A model generated the notes under the pieces. That model searched no databases. It was given only the letters and a program-made list of their open reading frames with translations, and had not been told where the DNA came from. Made by a program: the position numbers and the translations under genes. Below, in pieces: positions 41,666 through 49,069 of a stretch of 64,000 nt of DNA. Source of the stretch: UBA1723 sp045629285 (lineage in GTDB: Bacteria > Bacteroidota > Bacteroidia > Bacteroidales > Paludibacteraceae). The stretch is taken from positions 62,001-126,000 of the forward strand of contig JAZQQY010000009.1 of the NCBI GenBank assembly GCA_045629285.1, written 5' to 3'. Every line of letters begins with the position of its first letter. The stretch's first letter is position 1.

Positions 41666-42394
41666 ATGAAAAAATTTTTCTTGCCTATCGCAGTTGCTGC
41701 AATGGGTATTTTCGCAAGCTGCTCACAGAAGGAAGCAGTAAAGTGTGAGGCTGGTGCATCAAAGTGCTGCGCTTACAAGGATTCGGTGAAGACAGCTTTG
41801 AAGGCTGCTGTTAACACTCCTGAGGAGGCAATCGCTCGCTTGAAGGATGGTAACGCACGTTATGTAGCTGGTAAGTCTTGTTTCCCTAACGTAGATGCAG
41901 CTCGTATCGCTGAGACTTCTAACGGTCAGAAGCCTTTCGCTGCTGTTGTTGCTTGTGCTGATTCACGTGTTCCTGTAGAGTACATCTTCGATCAGGGTAT
42001 CGGTGATATCTTCGTTATCCGTACAGCTGGAAACAATGTAAACGATGACGCTGTTATGGGTAGCATCGACTACGCGATCGAGCACCTTGGTGTTAAGACA
42101 GTAGTTATCCTTGGCCACGAGTCTTGTGGTGGTGTTACAAGCGCTATCGAGGGCGAGATCAAGCCTAATGACGAGGCTAAGATCGATGAGTTGCTTTCTA
42201 TGATCCAGGCTGATGTTAAGCAGTATGTTGGTCAGAAGGACTCTCTTGATGCTGCAATCCGTTTGAACGCTGCAACTCAGGTTAAGAGAATCGACGATCG
42301 TCACCTTGTTAAGGAGTTCGTTGAGTCTGGTAAGACTAAGATCGTTGGTGCTTACTACAACATCCACGATGGTAGCGTATCTTTCAATGACTAA
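41666..42394 (+). CDS. Beta-carbonic anhydrase, exported lipoprotein
   Basis: Zinc enzyme interconverting CO2 and bicarbonate. Zinc ligands are present: Cys in VVACADSRVPVE, His and Cys in GHESCGGV; Asp-Arg of CADSR is the catalytic dyad. Residues 1-20 (MKKFFLPIAVAAMGIFASCS) form a lipoprotein signal with lipobox FASC, so the enzyme is anchored in the periplasm or on the surface, unlike the usual cytoplasmic form. The ATG at 41666 is chosen since it begins the signal peptide. Codon use is strongly biased (high expression). Confidence 0.93.
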   Translation: MKKFFLPIAVAAMGIFASCSQKEAVKCEAGASKCCAYKDSVKTALKAAVNTPEEAIARLKDGNARYVAGKSCFPNVDAARIAETSNGQKPFAAVVACADSRVPVEYIFDQGIGDIFVIRTAGNNVNDDAVMGSIDYAIEHLGVKTVVILGHESCGGVTSAIEGEIKPNDEAKIDELLSMIQADVKQYVGQKDSLDAAIRLNAATQVKRIDDRHLVKEFVESGKTKIVGAYYNIHDGSVSFND

Positions 42395-42444
42395 CTAGGA
42401 ATGAAGGATTAAGAGTGAAGAACAAGCTTTGCTCTTTTAATATA

Positions 42445-42477
42445 AAATCCCATTGGCCGATGACCAATGGGATTTTT
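42445..42477. terminator. Bidirectional terminator between the carbonic anhydrase and glycosyltransferase genes
   Basis: Perfect 12-bp stem AAATCCCATTGG / CCAATGGGATTT with a 7-nt loop; Ts follow on plus and the convergent gene ends 38 nt away. Confidence 0.85.
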
Positions 42478-42514
42478 GTTTTGTAATAATCATATAATTC
42501 GACACCTGCTTCGA

Positions 42515-43636
42515 CTACAACATCCTATAAATGTTGTAGATTTCTCTCGCACATTGCTCTTCGGAGAATCTTTTTGCGTATTCTTTTCCGTCGACAATCA
42601 TCTTGGATCTCAACTCCGGATCAGATAGGATGCGGTTGATTGCCTCTGTCATTTCATTATCGTTGGTTGGGTCGACATAAATGGATGATGTTCCGCCTGC
42701 CTCTTCCAAACATGAGCCTGTCGCTCCTATGACTGGAACGCCTACATTCAAGGCCTCTACAATCGGAATGCCAAATCCTTCGTAGAAAGATGGGTAGACA
42801 AACACTTCGGCTTGTGAATAAACGGCTGGCAGATCCTTGAAATCAATGCCTGAGATTATTTTAATTCTTGATTCTAAATTGTTGGCTTTCGCATACTCGT
42901 CAATTTGGTCTGCGTATTTTGTACGTCGACCTACAAGCACAAGAGATATGTCTTCGCTTACCCCTTTCACGGCTCGGACAATCTGCAACGCATTCTTTCG
43001 TGTCTCTATGCTTCCGACATTCAAAATGTACCTTTTAGGAAGATTGTATTTCGTGGCGACGCGACTCTTCTCGTCTGCAGTGATCTCTTTTGAAAATTGG
43101 GGATCGCAACCTTGATAGACTACCTTAATTTTCTCTGCGTCAATATGATATAACTCTACGATATCTTGCTTTGTGCGTTCGCTTACGGCAATTACGACGT
43201 CTGAATTCTCAGCCGCTTTACGGAATTTGTAATCATAGATTTTGCGGTCGATAAACTTGTAGCATTCCGGCATCTTACGGAATATGAGGTCGTGGATCGT
43301 CACCACACTTTTCATTCCGCTGCTTTTGATATTGAGTGGTAACTCGTTGCTGAGTCCGTGGAATATTTCTGCACCGTCTTTCTTTGCATTCTTAGTGACT
43401 CCGAATGTGCGCCATACACTTGCGAAAATGGAACTGTTGATCACAAGAGAAATCTGTGGGAAGAATGTGTCCATGATTCTCTGCATCCATGCGTTCATCT
43501 TCCCTTTGGGAGAATAAACGATGAATCTGTCGTCGGCATTGGCATGTCTGCACAACGATTCCAATACATATCGGCTGTAGTTGCCGAGTCCTGTTCCATT
43601 TTTTACGGCTCTTTTGCCGTCGAACGCAATTTTCAT
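42515..43636 (-). CDS. Glycosyltransferase family 4 protein
   Basis: A 373-aa GT-B glycosyltransferase. The N-terminal domain begins MKIAFDGKRAVKNGTGLGNYSRY (GTGLGNYSR acceptor loop). The C-terminal donor domain has ILNVGSIETRKNALQIV, VLVGRR and the E-x7-E motif SFYEGFGIPIVEAL. It probably adds a nucleotide-sugar-derived residue to a cell-surface glycan. ATG at 43636 is preferred to the longer frame. It stands alone, not in a polysaccharide cluster. Confidence 0.92.
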   Translation of the reverse strand: MKIAFDGKRAVKNGTGLGNYSRYVLESLCRHANADDRFIVYSPKGKMNAWMQRIMDTFFPQISLVINSSIFASVWRTFGVTKNAKKDGAEIFHGLSNELPLNIKSSGMKSVVTIHDLIFRKMPECYKFIDRKIYDYKFRKAAENSDVVIAVSERTKQDIVELYHIDAEKIKVVYQGCDPQFSKEITADEKSRVATKYNLPKRYILNVGSIETRKNALQIVRAVKGVSEDISLVLVGRRTKYADQIDEYAKANNLESRIKIISGIDFKDLPAVYSQAEVFVYPSFYEGFGIPIVEALNVGVPVIGATGSCLEEAGGTSSIYVDPTNDNEMTEAINRILSDPELRSKMIVDGKEYAKRFSEEQCAREIYNIYRML

Positions 43637-43724
43637 TCTAAAGTGTTGCAATTTCTATTCGGAGTGCGAAATTAAAAAATTATTTCTTATTTCACATTCC
43701 GTACTTTGCATTTAGAATTCCGCA

Positions 43725-44822
43725 TTAGAATTTATAGCCGATAAACGGAACATTCTTTCCTACGATGTTTCCTTTTTTGTTGAACAAGAACACGGATGGT
43801 GTGACTTCAAGATTATATGTCACAGCACTTTTGCCCTCTGCGTCATTTACGCATACCCAAGGACACAGGGAAGCTGCTTTCTCGAAAGCTTCCATATCAT
43901 GGTCGAAGCTGACGTGATAGATTTCAAGATCCGGGTTTGCCTTGTAGTAAGACTTGATTCTCTCCAATACGTTTTCATCCATCTTTCTCAGATTCCAGAA
44001 AAGTAGAATCACATTTTTGTCTTTGATGCTGTTTAGACTTACGTTTATATTGTTTGCATTCGGAAGATTCAAATCCACGAATGATGCTTTCTCTGAGAAC
44101 AACATGTCGTCGCCAACTTTCTTGATGGCGTCTTTGTTGGTTAATTTTGCTAGCAATTGATTGGAATATACGTTGTTAGGACGCACCATATTCCATCCGT
44201 TGGCAACGATTGCAAGCAGACGGTGGTCGTCAGAATCGTTGAAATCGTACGGCTCGATGTCGTAGATCAATTTTGCGTTCATTGCATAATAAGCTACTGG
44301 TGATACTGGATTCTCCTTCACTAATGAATCGGCCATCTCTCTGTAGCGCATCACACGAGTGTAGATCAGTTTCTTCATCTGCTTTGCCGGACACTTGTCG
44401 CCCATAAGCATCAAAGTGCGGATATATTTGTTTGTCGCTCTCACATGCTGGCTTAACTTGCACACTTGAGTCGCGTATTCGTCGCCGGCAACGTTAAGCT
44501 CTCCGCGAAGTCCTACTGAAAAATTCAGTTTCTCTGTTGAATCTGCACAGAATACTGCCGACAAAGAGTCTGCTCTTAGCTGAAAGAACGTCATCCTTTC
44601 GCATGCTTTGCGCTGCATCTCGAAGCTTCCGTCTTCTAGAGCTATGATTGAATCGATACAGATAGGCTTTGATGATGTAATGCTGTCGATATACACCATT
44701 TTGCCTGCAGCCGCAGGAATCGTTCCGCAAACTGTAAGTGTGGGGCTTTTCTGGCAAGAAACTGAAAATATTGCCAGGAAAACAAAGGTAAATATTCCTA
44801 ATATAATAGCATTCAATCTCAT
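43725..44822 (-). CDS. Thioredoxin-fold lipoprotein (TlpA-like, DUF4369-type N-terminus) lacking CxxC
   Basis: Lipoprotein signal (LAIFSVSCQ). Residues of about 25-115 resemble DUF4369, often found before TlpA-like domains in Bacteroidetes. Residues of about 245-360 have a thioredoxin-like fold (NVILLFWNLRKMDENVLERIKSYY, DLEIYHVSFDHDMEAF, VTPSVFLFNKKGNIVGKNV with the cis-Pro TP). The active-site WCxxC is replaced by WNLRKM, so no thiol-disulfide chemistry is expected from that site. Confidence 0.8.
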   Translation of the reverse strand: MRLNAIILGIFTFVFLAIFSVSCQKSPTLTVCGTIPAAAGKMVYIDSITSSKPICIDSIIALEDGSFEMQRKACERMTFFQLRADSLSAVFCADSTEKLNFSVGLRGELNVAGDEYATQVCKLSQHVRATNKYIRTLMLMGDKCPAKQMKKLIYTRVMRYREMADSLVKENPVSPVAYYAMNAKLIYDIEPYDFNDSDDHRLLAIVANGWNMVRPNNVYSNQLLAKLTNKDAIKKVGDDMLFSEKASFVDLNLPNANNINVSLNSIKDKNVILLFWNLRKMDENVLERIKSYYKANPDLEIYHVSFDHDMEAFEKAASLCPWVCVNDAEGKSAVTYNLEVTPSVFLFNKKGNIVGKNVPFIGYKF

Positions 44823-44919
44823 AGTCCTTATATTTTATCCTTTTAGTGTACTTGGCAAAAATAGATAATGTTTGTATCATATTGAAATTTAATCATTCTT
44901 TTTTATACTCAAAAAGTGT

Positions 44920-44927
44920 TATTTTTG
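44920..44927 (+). promoter_or_regulatory. -7 box for the NSS transporter operon
   Basis: TATTTTTG matches TAnnTTTG, 47 nt before the ATG at 44975. Confidence 0.55.
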
Positions 44928-44974
44928 CGGCAAACTAGTATCAATAATCAAAAAATCAATAGAAAAACGATAAA

Positions 44975-46786
44975 ATGGCTCAACAGACTCAGGCGTGGGG
45001 TTCACGAATCGGACTTATTTTGGCAATGGCGGGTAATGCCGTCGGCTTAGGCAATTTTTTGCGTTTCCCTATTCAGGCAGTTCAGAATGGTGGAGGTGCA
45101 TTCATCATCCCATATCTAATATCTTTCTTCCTTCTTGGATTACCTCTTCTATTCATAGAATGGAGTACTGGTAAGTTGGGTGGTATGTCAGGGCATCATG
45201 CTCCGCCTATGATCCTACAGTCGGCTCATCGTAATCCGGTGTGGAAATATTTCGGATCGATGGGAATTTTCTGCAGTACAATCATTTGTGCTTACTATGT
45301 CTATATCGAGAGTTGGACTTTGTCGTACGCTCTTCATTCTGTTTTCGGAACTTTCTTGGGAATGACAGAGAATGAAGTTGCTGCATTTTTCGGTAAATAT
45401 CTTGATCTTGGAGTTTCTACCTCATTCCTTCCTCACGACACGCTGATCTGTTTTGTGGCGTGTATCGTGTTCAATATCTGGATCCTTTCTAAGGGAATCA
45501 AGAATGGTATCGAGAAGGTTGCGAAGATAGCGATGCCGATGTTGCTTATGTTCGGTATATTCTTGGTTGTAAGAGCCTATACTCTTGATAAGGGTGACGT
45601 TGGGGCGACTTACGGCAGTATGGACGGATTCAATTACCTATGGACTCCACAGTTCGATTCGCTTACCAACCCCAAGGTTTGGCTTGCTGCCGGTGGACAG
45701 GTGTTCTTCACGATGTCGCTAGGTATGGGTTGTATACAGTGTTATGCGTCGTATATCAAGAAACATGATGATATTGTGTTGAACTCGCTTACTGCCGGAT
45801 TCACTAATGAGTTTACAGAGGTGGTGCTTGGTAGTGCGATTATCTTCCCGATTGCAGTGGGATATTTTGGTGTGCCTGCAGTGCTTGAGATGACACAGTC
45901 CGGCGGTTTCAGCCTAGGATTCAAGACGTTGCCGTACTTGTTTGCTCAGTGGGGACCTGTGTTGTCTGCTTTGGCTGGACTTGCCTTCTTCGGTTTGCTT
46001 TTCTTCTCTGCGGTGACATCGTCGCTTGCAATCTCGACTCCATTGGTATCGTTTTTCACAGATAGTTACAAGTGGACACAGAAGAAGGCATCCTGGATTT
46101 ACGGAGGTGTCTTGTTTCTGCTAGCTTTGCCGACAGTGTTGTTTTTCGACAAAGGCGTGTTCGACGAGTACGATTTCTGGGCAGGTACGTTCGCATTGTT
46201 CTTCTTCGGTATGGTCGAGACTGTAATGTTCTCGTGGGTGATGGGTGTCGACAAAGGATGGAGATTGATTCACTATGGTGCGGAGGTGCATCTTCCCGTT
46301 TTCTTCAAGTATATCCTTAGATATGTCACGCCGGTGATGATGATTGTGATCTTTGTCACGGCAATGATCAAGCCTAAGAACGACGACTGGAGCCAAATAT
46401 CGTTGTCTGGTTGGGAAGTCGATAATTCATCCGTGATCGGTGTGTTGACGCATAAGGGAATCGGAGCCAACTCATCATGGGTGGCAGATTACTACTATTC
46501 CGACTATGTAGGAGAGGTGACAGGTGTGGCACCGAATGCAGTTGAAATCAATTGTGGAGATGCAGTCAAGACGGTTTCATTGCCGGAGGGTACAACACCG
46601 GTTGTAAACGTCGGAGACAAGGTCGAGCAGGGCAGTGCACTCAGCAAAGGAACGGTGATCAATGATGTGATGTATGTCGACATGACACGTATATCGCTAT
46701 TGTTGTGCCTAGTGATACTTTGCACGTTGATTTACTTTGTGGATAAGAAAAATAAGGACAAACAGATTAGAATTGAGGAGGATTGA
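44975..46786 (+). CDS. Neurotransmitter:sodium symporter (NSS) family transporter
   Basis: A 603-aa inner-membrane transporter. TM1 has the family signature WGSRIGLILAMAGNAVGLGNFLRFPIQAVQNGGGAFIIPY, whose GNAVGLGNFLRFP segment forms the Na+ and substrate sites of LeuT-fold proteins. About twelve helices are seen. It likely imports an amino acid with Na+. A region of about 100 residues between the penultimate and last helices (TGVAPNAVEINCGDAVKTVSLPEG...VVNVGDKVEQGSALSKG) is extra compared with LeuT and has a hammerhead/lipoyl-like beta pattern. A 35-aa small subunit gene follows immediately. Confidence 0.92.
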   Translation: MAQQTQAWGSRIGLILAMAGNAVGLGNFLRFPIQAVQNGGGAFIIPYLISFFLLGLPLLFIEWSTGKLGGMSGHHAPPMILQSAHRNPVWKYFGSMGIFCSTIICAYYVYIESWTLSYALHSVFGTFLGMTENEVAAFFGKYLDLGVSTSFLPHDTLICFVACIVFNIWILSKGIKNGIEKVAKIAMPMLLMFGIFLVVRAYTLDKGDVGATYGSMDGFNYLWTPQFDSLTNPKVWLAAGGQVFFTMSLGMGCIQCYASYIKKHDDIVLNSLTAGFTNEFTEVVLGSAIIFPIAVGYFGVPAVLEMTQSGGFSLGFKTLPYLFAQWGPVLSALAGLAFFGLLFFSAVTSSLAISTPLVSFFTDSYKWTQKKASWIYGGVLFLLALPTVLFFDKGVFDEYDFWAGTFALFFFGMVETVMFSWVMGVDKGWRLIHYGAEVHLPVFFKYILRYVTPVMMIVIFVTAMIKPKNDDWSQISLSGWEVDNSSVIGVLTHKGIGANSSWVADYYYSDYVGEVTGVAPNAVEINCGDAVKTVSLPEGTTPVVNVGDKVEQGSALSKGTVINDVMYVDMTRISLLLCLVILCTLIYFVDKKNKDKQIRIEED

Positions 46787-46788
46787 AT

Positions 46789-46896
46789 ATGAAAGGAGAA
46801 GCTTTAGCAATGTTGCTTTTGGTACAGATTCCAATTGTCGCAATCACAATATATTTCTATTCTAAGGTTTTGAGAAGCAAGAAACCGAAATCGTGA
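46789..46896 (+). CDS. Small NSS transporter subunit (MetS-like), 35 aa
   Basis: Begins 2 nt after the transporter stop. The protein is MKGEALAMLLLVQIPIVAIT, then IYFYSKVLRSKKPKS: one membrane helix with a positively charged C-terminal tail. The Shine-Dalgarno AGGAGG at 46776-46781 is 7 nt before the ATG, which is unusually good for this genome. Methionine/alanine NSS importers (MetP) have a small partner, MetS, of this size, topology and position; assignment here rests on those features, not on sequence identity. Confidence 0.75.
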   Translation: MKGEALAMLLLVQIPIVAITIYFYSKVLRSKKPKS

Positions 46897-46913
46897 TTTT
46901 TAATGCATAGTTT

Positions 46914-47190
46914 ATGAGAAAAAGGATATCAACACTATTGGTAGCGTTGGCCAGTTGTGTCCACTACGGAAAAAGGAGAGATGATTGATGAAAATGGCTT
47001 TTAAGCACTGGGGTATACAAAATTCAACCCAAAGTGTTATCCAGGACGAATGCACCGTAGTTTGTCTTGTTCCCAATATGAGGCTACGATCTCTTATTCA
47101 AAAGGATTTTTCTTTATTAGGGATGCTGTTTACATAGATGGAGATACCGGCACGGAAATATTCTCTAGGTGGGTGGACGTCTATAAATTT
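46914..47190 (+). pseudogene. Remnant of a lipoprotein gene, frameshifted and stopped
   Basis: ATG at 46914 begins a convincing lipoprotein signal (MRKRISTLLVALASC) but the frame stops after 23 codons. From 46981 another frame continues (MIDENGF, stop TAA at 47002-47004, then ALGYTKFN ... FFIRDAVYIDGDTGTEIFSRWVDVYK), which loosely resembles WG-type repeats. One frameshift and one stop are needed to join them. No intact gene lies between the small subunit gene and the terminator at 47191. Confidence 0.45.
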
Positions 47191-47230
47191 GAAAGGGATG
47201 TGTTCAATCAAGAACACATCCCTTTCTTAT
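47191..47230. terminator. Hairpin terminator, 15-bp perfect stem
   Basis: GAAAGGGATGTGTTC and its exact complement around AATCAA. T/A-rich on both sides, it can serve the minus-strand DUF1893 operon ending at 47248 as well as the plus strand. Confidence 0.8.
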
Positions 47231-47247
47231 TGTGGTTAATAAATTCT

Positions 47248-47634
47248 TTACACGGAAAATTCGTCGTTGAAGAACACACTGATTTTCTTGATGCCTTCAT
47301 CTGCATCGAATGTCTCACGAAGAAGATTCTCAATCGGACACTGACCGTCATTCTTGCGGTTGATGATCATCGGAACAATCTGCTTCGGGCAAACAGGAAT
47401 GCCAGCTTTCTGAAGCATATCAAGTCCGGCACGACTGATGACATCCACATTAAGGTGCTTTATTCCACCTGCAATAAGGAAGCAGGCAGCACCCTTACCG
47501 ATGATGATGTCGTTCACTGTAGCCCCACGCAACACCTCGCGTCGTTCCTTGTATATGCGACGAAGAGCCTTGATTCCCATCTCGTTGGCTGTGATGGTTT
47601 CGCCAGACTCTGTGATGATAGTCAGTTTATCCAT
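47248..47634 (-). CDS. DUF1893 family protein
   Basis: A 128-aa protein of the DUF1893 family (cytidine deaminase-like fold, no proven activity). Landmarks are VNDIIIGKGAACFLIAGGIKHLNVDVISRAGLDML and the C-terminal CPIENLLRET. The first in-frame ATG is 47634; the upstream TTG is not needed. It is the last gene of a three-gene run with the aldo/keto reductase and polyferredoxin, a combination that recurs in anaerobic Bacteroidetes. Confidence 0.85.
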   Translation of the reverse strand: MDKLTIITESGETITANEMGIKALRRIYKERREVLRGATVNDIIIGKGAACFLIAGGIKHLNVDVISRAGLDMLQKAGIPVCPKQIVPMIINRKNDGQCPIENLLRETFDADEGIKKISVFFNDEFSV

Positions 47635-47643
47635 CTTCTTCAA

Positions 47644-49044
47644 TTAATCCATTGACTTCTTCAAACTCTCCACGTACTTGTCGATTCTCTGCATTTCGCC
47701 TGGAATATCGATGTTCTGCGGACAGTGGCTCTTACAGATTCCACATCCGATACAGTGGTCAGCCTGACGCAATTTTGGCACCGAACGGTCGTAACCCATT
47801 AGGAAAGCGCGACGAGCCTCTGCATAGTTCTCATCCTGGTTGTTAAGAGACACGTTACCCTCGTTGATGCACTTGTTGTAGTGCTGGAAGATACCTGGAA
47901 TGTTGATGCCGTAAGGGCAAGGCATACAGTACTGGCAACCAGTACATGGCACGCTTGGGTATCTCAACATCGCCTGTGCTACCTCCTCAAGCAAAGCAAG
48001 TTCATCTTCTGTGCATGGCTCAACAGGCGAATATGTATCCACGTTCTCCTTGACATTTTCCATGTATGTCATTCCGCTCAACACGGTAAGCACGTTAGGG
48101 AATGAACCAAGATAACGCAAAGCCCATTTTGCAATTGAATCCTCAGGACGGCGAGCTTTCAACTTAGCTGCGATGAAACTCAATGTGCTTGCCAAACGTC
48201 CGCCTAGCAACGGCTCCATGATGATGGCTGGAATGTTGCGCTTCTCAAGCTCAGCATAAAGGTATTCTGCATTTGTGTTTGCTGGATTTACCTCCTTTGC
48301 ATGTAGCCAGTCGACGTAGTTCATCTGAATCTGAACGAAATCCCATTTAACCTTTCCTTCGTCCTGCATAGCAAGCGCACGGTCGAAGATGGCAATATCA
48401 CCATGGTAAGAGAATCCAAGATTACGGATCTTACCCTTTGCTCTCTCCTCGATTAGGAAATCAAGAATGCCGTTCTCAATATATCTCTTCTCGAATGTCT
48501 GTGTCGAGTTGTATTCTCCGTTAGTACCTCCGATAGCGTGAAGAAGCATATAGTCGATAACGTCGACCTGAAGCTCCTTGAAAGAGTTCTGGTACATCTT
48601 GATAGAAGCCTCTCTGCTCCAAAATTCCTGAGCAAAGTTGGAAAGCTTAGTTGCTATAAAGTATTTATCTCTAGGGATACGTTTTAGGGCGATACCCATG
48701 TGGTGTTCGCTTCGTCCCTGGCAGTATACTGGCGACGTATCGAAGTAGTTGATACCGTGAGCGATTGCATAGTCGACATGAGCATTCAACTCATCCTGGT
48801 CGATCTCGATGTCCTTCTGCTCTCTTGCACTACCGTGCTGTACAGTTGGGAGACGCATACAGCCATAGCCAAGCAACGATATTTTGTCGCCAGTAGTTGG
48901 CACAGTGCGGTATGTCATGTCGCCGGTAGGCTTCTTGCTTTCGCCTCCGATTATCTCCTTAGTCTTTTCTGCAGGAGTACATGCAGCCAATCCCATAGTG
49001 GCAGTGGCGGCAGACAAACGTTTTAGAAAGTCTCTGCGATCCAT
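47644..49044 (-). CDS. Exported aldo/keto reductase with C-terminal 2[4Fe-4S] ferredoxin domain
   Basis: The N-terminus MDRRDFLKRLSAATATMGLAACTP is a twin-arginine signal (RRDFLK) ending in a lipobox-like LAAC, so the folded protein should be exported with cofactors. Residues of about 45-345 form an AKR barrel (NYFDTSPVYCQGRSEHHMG with catalytic Asp/Tyr, YFIATKL with Lys). The C-terminus has two cluster motifs, CTGCQYCMPCPYGINIPG and CIGCGICKSHCPQNIDIPG. Electrons probably come from the adjacent membrane polyferredoxin instead of soluble NADPH; the substrate is unknown. Confidence 0.9.
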   Translation of the reverse strand: MDRRDFLKRLSAATATMGLAACTPAEKTKEIIGGESKKPTGDMTYRTVPTTGDKISLLGYGCMRLPTVQHGSAREQKDIEIDQDELNAHVDYAIAHGINYFDTSPVYCQGRSEHHMGIALKRIPRDKYFIATKLSNFAQEFWSREASIKMYQNSFKELQVDVIDYMLLHAIGGTNGEYNSTQTFEKRYIENGILDFLIEERAKGKIRNLGFSYHGDIAIFDRALAMQDEGKVKWDFVQIQMNYVDWLHAKEVNPANTNAEYLYAELEKRNIPAIIMEPLLGGRLASTLSFIAAKLKARRPEDSIAKWALRYLGSFPNVLTVLSGMTYMENVKENVDTYSPVEPCTEDELALLEEVAQAMLRYPSVPCTGCQYCMPCPYGINIPGIFQHYNKCINEGNVSLNNQDENYAEARRAFLMGYDRSVPKLRQADHCIGCGICKSHCPQNIDIPGEMQRIDKYVESLKKSMD

Positions 49045-49069
49045 ATATTGTGTTGTCTTTTTTCGTTAT

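Noticed and set aside
47050..47655. 201-aa plus-strand ORF
   Set aside because: It is antisense to the DUF1893 gene for most of its length, crosses a terminator hairpin, and its N-terminal part belongs to the pseudogene remnant.
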